Of a DNA stretch of 9,736 bases, positions 6,639 to 9,736 are shown piece by piece. The stretch is from a bacterium. Lineage in GTDB: Bacteria; Krumholzibacteriota; Krumholzibacteria; LZORAL124-64-63. The position numbers were made by a program, and so were the translations under genes. The stretch lies in the NCBI GenBank assembly GCA_030592025.1, contig JAUUZX010000019.1, positions 1-9,736 on the forward strand. Direction: 5' to 3'. Positions within the stretch are counted from its first letter, which is position 1, and the number at the start of each line of letters is the position of its first letter. The notes beneath the pieces are model-generated. The model worked only from the letters and a program-made list of their open reading frames with translations, had not been told where the DNA came from and did no database searches.

Positions 6639-7076
6639 ATGAAGAAGATCGGCATCATCATCTGTGACCGGTACCGTTCCTGCGCCGGCGGCAAGTGCCT
6701 GCGGGCCGTGCGCGAACGGGCCGGAGCTTTCGCGCGCTATGCCGATGAAGAGGTGGAGATCGTCGGTTACACCTCCTGCGGCGGTTGCCCCGGCGGCAAC
6801 ATCGAGTACGCCCCGGAGGAGATGCAGAAGAACGGTGCGGAGATCGTCCATCTGGCCACGGGGCTCGTGGTGGGCTACCCGCCCTGCCCCTGGCTCGACG
6901 ACTTCCGCGCGTTCATCCCGCGCCGCTACGGCATGGAGGTCGTCGTCGGCACCCACCCCGTGCCCGAGAAGTACCGCCTCATCCACGAGGACCTGGGCAC
7001 CTGGACCGATTGGCAGGCCCGCGATGACCTGCAGGTCCTGCTCGCCGACCGGGAAACGCGGCTGGCCTACGACTGA
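6639..7076 (+). CDS. CGGC domain-containing protein, putative metal-binding
   Basis: This 145-residue protein fits the CGGC family, small cytosolic proteins whose conserved cysteines are proposed to bind metal; no enzymatic role is established. It begins MKKIGIIICDRYRSCAGGKC, giving C9, C15 and C20, and carries the namesake GYTSCGGCPGG with C47 and C50. A later cysteine lies in YPPCPWLDDF (C83). The segment HLATGLVVG follows a typical hydrophobic strand. The alternating beta-alpha pattern (IGIII, EIVGY, EIVHLATG, EVVVGTHP) suggests a flavodoxin- or thioredoxin-like layout. The ATG at 6639 has GGGAGGATCGCC upstream, a strong Shine-Dalgarno. It is the second gene of a tight unit with the thioesterase; a functional connection is not known. 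Confidence 0.88.
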   Translation: MKKIGIIICDRYRSCAGGKCLRAVRERAGAFARYADEEVEIVGYTSCGGCPGGNIEYAPEEMQKNGAEIVHLATGLVVGYPPCPWLDDFRAFIPRRYGMEVVVGTHPVPEKYRLIHEDLGTWTDWQARDDLQVLLADRETRLAYD

Positions 7077-7133
7077 AATTGCCGGTGTTCCGTGTTCCCG
7101 GAGGTACGCGGGGCCGCATGCCGTGTTCTCTGT

Positions 7134-7175
7134 GGTACACCAAGTAGATTGGTGGGAGTTATAACTCGTTGTACC
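7134..7175. promoter_or_regulatory. Overlapping inverted repeats upstream of the secreted repeat-protein gene
   Basis: GGTACA (7134-7139) and TGTACC (7170-7175) form an outer inverted repeat. CACCAA (7138-7143) and TTGGTG (7149-7154) form an inner one around gtaga. They lie in a locally AT-richer stretch, 26-67 bases before the sigma-54-like -24 element. They are candidate activator or repressor sites; no cognate factor is identifiable. Confidence 0.4.
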
Positions 7176-7200
7176 GTAATGAATAAGTTTTGGGGCGGTT

Positions 7201-7215
7201 TGGCCCGCTTCCTGC
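7201..7215 (+). promoter_or_regulatory. Candidate sigma-54 (RpoN) promoter
   Basis: TGGCCCGCTTCCTGC matches the -24/-12 consensus TGGCACG-N4-TTGC at 9 of 11 fixed positions. It keeps the invariant GG and GC dinucleotides at the required 10-base separation. Transcription would start near 7227, about 46 bases before the ATG at 7273, and AAGGAG sits correctly in that leader. No better sigma-70 promoter is visible in this gap. Confidence 0.45.
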
Positions 7216-7272
7216 GATAGACGGGGCAAGACCCCCTGATTAGGATTTGGACCCGACCCGAAGGAGACGACC

Positions 7273-7764
7273 ATGACCCGCAACCTCTTCCTGACCACGC
7301 TCCTGGTCTTGCTCATGATGGCCGTCGGCGCCAGCGCCCAGGGCAACGGTCCTGGCGACGGCACCGGCGAGTGCCAGTTCATCGACGAGGACGGCGACGG
7401 TTTCAACGACCTGGCGCCCGACGCCGATGGCGACGGCATCCCCAATGGCCAGGACCCGGACTACGTGAAGCCCGGCGACTGCACCGGCAACCAGAATCAG
7501 TACAAGCACCAGCACAAGCACATGAACGGCCAGCTGGGCGAGGACGTCGAGATCGTGAAGTCCTCCGATGAAGCCAACATGTTCGCCTGGAAGGGCGAGA
7601 ACGGCACCGGCCAGGCCTCGGGCCCGGGCCACGCCTACGGCCCCGGTGACGGCACCGGCACGGCGGTGGGTCCCAACGACGGTACCGGCTTCGGTCCCGG
7701 CGAGGGCACCGGCGAGTGCGACGGTGAAGGTGGCGTCGACGCCAAGCGGACCGGCCGACGGTAG
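7273..7764 (+). CDS. Secreted acidic protein with calcium-type DxDGDG motifs and GPGDGTG repeats
   Basis: This 163-residue protein is not assigned to a named family. A signal peptide (MTRNLFLTTLLVLLMMAVGASA) is probably cut after A22. The mature chain opens with GPGDGTGEC (26-34). Next comes a thrombospondin type 3-like acidic stretch, DEDGDGFNDLAPDADGDGIP at 38-57 continuing NGQDPDY, whose D-x-D-G-D-G pattern is a known calcium-loop type. A His/Lys cluster YKHQHKHMNG (77-86) and a K/E-rich linker follow. Three more repeats end the chain: GPGDGTGTA, GPNDGTGFG and GPGEGTGEC (123-149). Only three cysteines exist (C34, C70, C149), two of them inside matching GTGEC motifs at opposite ends. AAGGAG six bases before ATG 7273 fixes the start. 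A periplasmic or surface ion-binding role is inference. Confidence 0.8.
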   Translation: MTRNLFLTTLLVLLMMAVGASAQGNGPGDGTGECQFIDEDGDGFNDLAPDADGDGIPNGQDPDYVKPGDCTGNQNQYKHQHKHMNGQLGEDVEIVKSSDEANMFAWKGENGTGQASGPGHAYGPGDGTGTAVGPNDGTGFGPGEGTGECDGEGGVDAKRTGRR

Positions 7765-7789
7765 CTCGAAGAACGATCACCATGCCTTT

Positions 7790-7815
7790 GGGGGCCGGCT
7801 TGCCGGCCCCCTTCT
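7790..7815 (+). terminator. Strong rho-independent-type terminator after the repeat-protein gene
   Basis: GGGGGCCGGC (7790-7799) pairs perfectly with GCCGGCCCCC (7802-7811), followed by ttct. The stem is 10 bp of pure G/C and the T-run is short. It starts 25 bases after the stop at 7764 and ends just before the ribosome site of the next gene, so it separates the two transcription units, or attenuates read-through into the barrel gene. Confidence 0.75.
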
Positions 7816-7833
7816 CCAGTAGGGAGTGAGAAC

Positions 7834-8934
7834 GTGCGATTCCCCGTCCTCAACGGCGCCCCGATTCTCCTCGCACTGATCCTGATCCTCGCCGCGGCAC
7901 CGGTCCACGCCGAACTGACCGGCCGCGTGACCGCCGAGGGTGGGCACCTGGAGCACCCCCTCGGGATCGCCGTCGAGACAGCCTCTCCCTACATCAACGG
8001 CAAATTGGGCCTGAACTTTCGCGTGCGGACCGGCGGCTCCCTCCTGCGTGTCACCTACGAAGGCTCCACCTACCGCTTCGATCCCGACGTGCCCCTGGAC
8101 TACTCCCGGCACGCCGTCGGCCTGGAATGGGTGCGCCCCGCCGCCCGCGAGGACTGGACCCTCAGCGTGGGCGTGCAGGGGGCCTCTCGCCGCAACATCC
8201 AGGGCTACCGGATCTACGACCACGACGAAGCCTACGGCTACCTGGCCTTCAAGACCTACCCGCACCCCCGGGTCATGGTGCGCGGCTGGGCGGGCCTGCG
8301 GGCGCGGACCTACGACGACCTGCCGGAAGAGAGCTACCTCGAACCCCACGCCGTGCTGGAGATCAAACGCTTCGGCGGGAGCCGCACGACGGTGGGTCTG
8401 TCGGCACGTCTGGGCGGAAAATGGTTCAACGAGTCCGTGGCCAAGAACGTGTGGGGCACCACGGACACGCCGTCCACCTCCCAGCTCGTGACGGCCCTGT
8501 CCCTGTCCCGTGGCCTGTCGGAACGATTCGGCGTCCGGGCCAACCTGAGCCATCGGCTCACCATGGCGGAGTTCCCCTACTGGGTGGGCGAGGACATCTA
8601 CGACAGCCCCCTGCTCGATCGCTACGCCCGCAGCGGCCCGTCGGTCCTGGGTGCGGCCAAGTGGCTCGCCCCGCTGCAGACCTGGCTCGAGGTCGGCGCC
8701 GCCTGGCGGGAGGACGACTACGGCGAGATCGTCTTTGCCGACGGTACGGGCGGCGGTGGCTTGCGCAGTGATACGGTCGTCGACACCTTCGCCTCCCTCA
8801 AGCGCCGCTTCATGAAGCAGGGCAAGGGCGCCACCCTGACCGGAACGGTGTCCTGGCGCGATCAGGTCTCCAACCTCGAGGTCTACACCTGGACCGGGCT
8901 GGCGTTTTCCGCCGGTCTGGAGTGGCGCTGGTAG
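7834..8934 (+). CDS. Predicted outer-membrane beta-barrel protein, family not recognised
   Basis: This 366-residue protein starts at a GTG with AGGGAG eight bases upstream. Residues 1-26 are a clear signal peptide (hydrophobic ILLALILILAAA, then VHA before the cleavage point). The mature part is a run of amphipathic strands of alternating polar and hydrophobic/aromatic residues, such as KLGLNFRVRTGGSLLRVTYEG, WTLSVGVQGASRR, TTVGLSARLGGKW and RFGVRANLSHRLTM. It ends ...GLAFSAGLEWRW, with the C-terminal aromatic that barrel-assembly machinery typically recognises. About 340 mature residues would suit a 12-16 strand barrel. No plug, OmpA-like or enzymatic motif is visible, so cargo or role is unknown. 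It sits between a terminator hairpin and the ECF sigma operon and may have its own promoter or rely on read-through. Confidence 0.8.
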   Translation: MRFPVLNGAPILLALILILAAAPVHAELTGRVTAEGGHLEHPLGIAVETASPYINGKLGLNFRVRTGGSLLRVTYEGSTYRFDPDVPLDYSRHAVGLEWVRPAAREDWTLSVGVQGASRRNIQGYRIYDHDEAYGYLAFKTYPHPRVMVRGWAGLRARTYDDLPEESYLEPHAVLEIKRFGGSRTTVGLSARLGGKWFNESVAKNVWGTTDTPSTSQLVTALSLSRGLSERFGVRANLSHRLTMAEFPYWVGEDIYDSPLLDRYARSGPSVLGAAKWLAPLQTWLEVGAAWREDDYGEIVFADGTGGGGLRSDTVVDTFASLKRRFMKQGKGATLTGTVSWRDQVSNLEVYTWTGLAFSAGLEWRW

Positions 8935-8972
8935 CGTCCCGATCTCCCGCCGAGAAATCTTTTCCACCCACC

Positions 8973-8998
8973 GAACCCTCGACACCTTCCGTGCGTCT
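8973..8998 (+). promoter_or_regulatory. Candidate ECF-sigma promoter for the sigma/anti-sigma operon
   Basis: GAAC (8973-8976), 17 bases, then CGTC (8994-8997) followed by TG approximates the GGAAC / CGTC layout of ECF promoters, though the first base is C instead of G. It lies about 70 bases before the sigma gene. Autoregulation is common for such operons, so the placement is sensible, but the match is imperfect. Confidence 0.3.
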
Positions 8999-9066
8999 GT
9001 GGTGTGATCGCGGTGCGCGCATCAAGTAGCAGAGTCACCGGACGCGCCGGCACCCCGCGGAGGATC

Positions 9067-9657
9067 ATGGACCAGATAGAGATGCTGCAGCGTTGCCGGG
9101 ACGGCGACGAACTGGCTTGGGAGGTACTCGTGAGACAGCAACAGGGACGCATATGCTCCATCGCCCTCGGCTACACGGGCGACCAGGACGAGGCCTTCGA
9201 CCTCGCCCAGGAGATCTTCGTGCGGGTCTGGGACCGCCTGGCCTCCTGCACGGACCTCAAGCGGTTCGGCCCCGGGCTCATGAGCATCGCCCGCAACGCC
9301 TGCCTCGACCATCTGCGCCGCAGGAAGGCCCGCCCCCCCCGGCAGGACATCCCCGCCGACGAGATGCACAACCTGCGCACCGGCGGGCCCACCCCCGAGG
9401 ACGACTGGCTCACCTCGACCCGGCAGCGCCTCGTGCACCGGGCCCTGGGTCACCTCACCGACATCAACCGCGAGATCATCCTGCTGAAGGACATCCAGGG
9501 ACTGCCCCTGGAGGATATTGCCGGGATGCTGGATCTCCCTCTGGGGACGGTGAAGTCGCGCTCGAGCCGGGCGCGGGTGGAGCTGGCCCAGGTCATCGTC
9601 GATCTGGGCGGCGGTCCGGATTCGAGTTCGGACGCCGGCAGGGAGGCCGTGTCATGA
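9067..9657 (+). CDS. ECF-family RNA polymerase sigma factor
   Basis: The 196-residue protein has the two-domain ECF layout. Region 2 spans about 14-88: ELAWEVLVRQQQGRICSIALG, the core-binding and -10 recognition helix DEAFDLAQEIFVRVWDRL, and ARNACLDHLRRRKARP. A 30-residue linker precedes region 4 at about 120-175: HRALGHLTDINREIILLKDI, then the helix-turn-helix LPLEDIAGMLDLPLGTVKSR, which reads the -35 element. It directs RNA polymerase to a stress or envelope regulon and is normally held by a membrane anti-sigma factor. ATG 9067 is preceded closely by GCGGAGGATC; a second in-frame ATG at 9082 is less well placed. The stop overlaps the next gene's start by ATGA. A Ser/Gly-rich tail follows region 4. 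Confidence 0.93.
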   Translation: MDQIEMLQRCRDGDELAWEVLVRQQQGRICSIALGYTGDQDEAFDLAQEIFVRVWDRLASCTDLKRFGPGLMSIARNACLDHLRRRKARPPRQDIPADEMHNLRTGGPTPEDDWLTSTRQRLVHRALGHLTDINREIILLKDIQGLPLEDIAGMLDLPLGTVKSRSSRARVELAQVIVDLGGGPDSSSDAGREAVS

Positions 9658-9736
9658 CCGGGCGGCGTGACGACAGGAATAAGGAATTCGTGCGCGACGT
9701 GTTGAACCGCACCTCGGGCTCGCCCTGCCGCCGCGC
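9654..9736 (+). CDS. Probable anti-sigma factor, N-terminal fragment cut by the right edge
   Basis: An ATG inside the sigma factor stop codon (ATGA, 9654-9657) opens a frame that remains open to the window end. It follows GGGAGG at 9640-9645. The 27 visible residues, MTGRRDDRNKEF then VRDVLNRTSGSPCRR, form a short charged start, an amphipathic segment and a cysteine at residue 25. Position, translational coupling and the early cysteine fit the known arrangement of an ECF anti-sigma factor, often with a zinc-binding N-terminal domain. No further motif or membrane segment is visible, so the identity rests mainly on context. Confidence 0.65.
   Translation, partial: MTGRRDDRNKEFVRDVLNRTSGSPCRR

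Noticed and set aside
7085..7129. Repeated GTGTTCY heptamers (7085, 7092, 7123)
   Set aside because: Two are tandem and one is 31 bp away. They are short, irregularly spaced and not clearly related to a promoter, so chance is likely.
5994..7445. N-terminal extension of the DUF5916 frame to 7445
   Set aside because: The extension is antisense to the thioesterase and CGGC genes. A signal peptide and GGAGG ribosome site place the start at 5993.
8935..9066. Earlier GTG start at 9004 for the sigma factor
   Set aside because: It would add 21 arginine-rich residues not seen in ECF factors and lacks a ribosome site; GGAGG precedes ATG 9067.

Overview
The window is a GC-rich stretch of a Gram-negative chromosome. 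Three predicted exported proteins, two of them outer-membrane beta-barrels, imply an outer membrane. A DUF5916/CBM9-like barrel protein, strong Shine-Dalgarno sites and the overall gene mix suggest an FCB-type or related candidate phylum (Krumholzibacteriota/Eisenbacteria-like). That placement is inference from family knowledge, not a database match.

Left part (1-1449): the 5' part of a FadR-type GntR regulator gene runs off the left edge on the minus strand. Its start overlaps three 18-bp repeats on an exact 22-bp period. Upstream on the same strand is a small stand-alone CBM48 (glycogen-binding, isoamylase early-set) protein. Diverging from it is a TPR-like protein with a hydrophobic C-terminal tail.

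Middle (1511-5993), minus strand: a 601-aa histone-deacetylase-family enzyme with an unrecognised C-terminal half lies 88 bp downstream of a large DUF5916 outer-membrane protein. The DUF5916 gene has a good ECF-type promoter candidate. Convergent hairpins separate the deacetylase gene from the TPR gene.

Right part (6186-9736), plus strand: a two-gene unit (hotdog thioesterase, CGGC-domain protein) is followed by a small secreted, calcium-motif, GPGDGTG-repeat protein with a sigma-54-type promoter candidate. After a strong terminator hairpin come an outer-membrane barrel protein and an ECF sigma factor. The sigma gene overlaps by ATGA the start of a second ORF, probably its anti-sigma factor, cut by the right edge.

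The most striking signal is the triple repeat at 212-273. The copy farthest from the coding body carries a well-placed Shine-Dalgarno and ATG encoding MFDRKP, but only the third, TTG-headed copy is in frame with the regulator body. Each copy also contains the GT-N3-AC core of FadR-type operators. It could be an autoregulatory operator array, a repeat-number switch of the reading frame, or both. No complete known defence, CRISPR, mobile-element or RNA-gene system is visible, and no gene-free stretch exceeds 300 bases.
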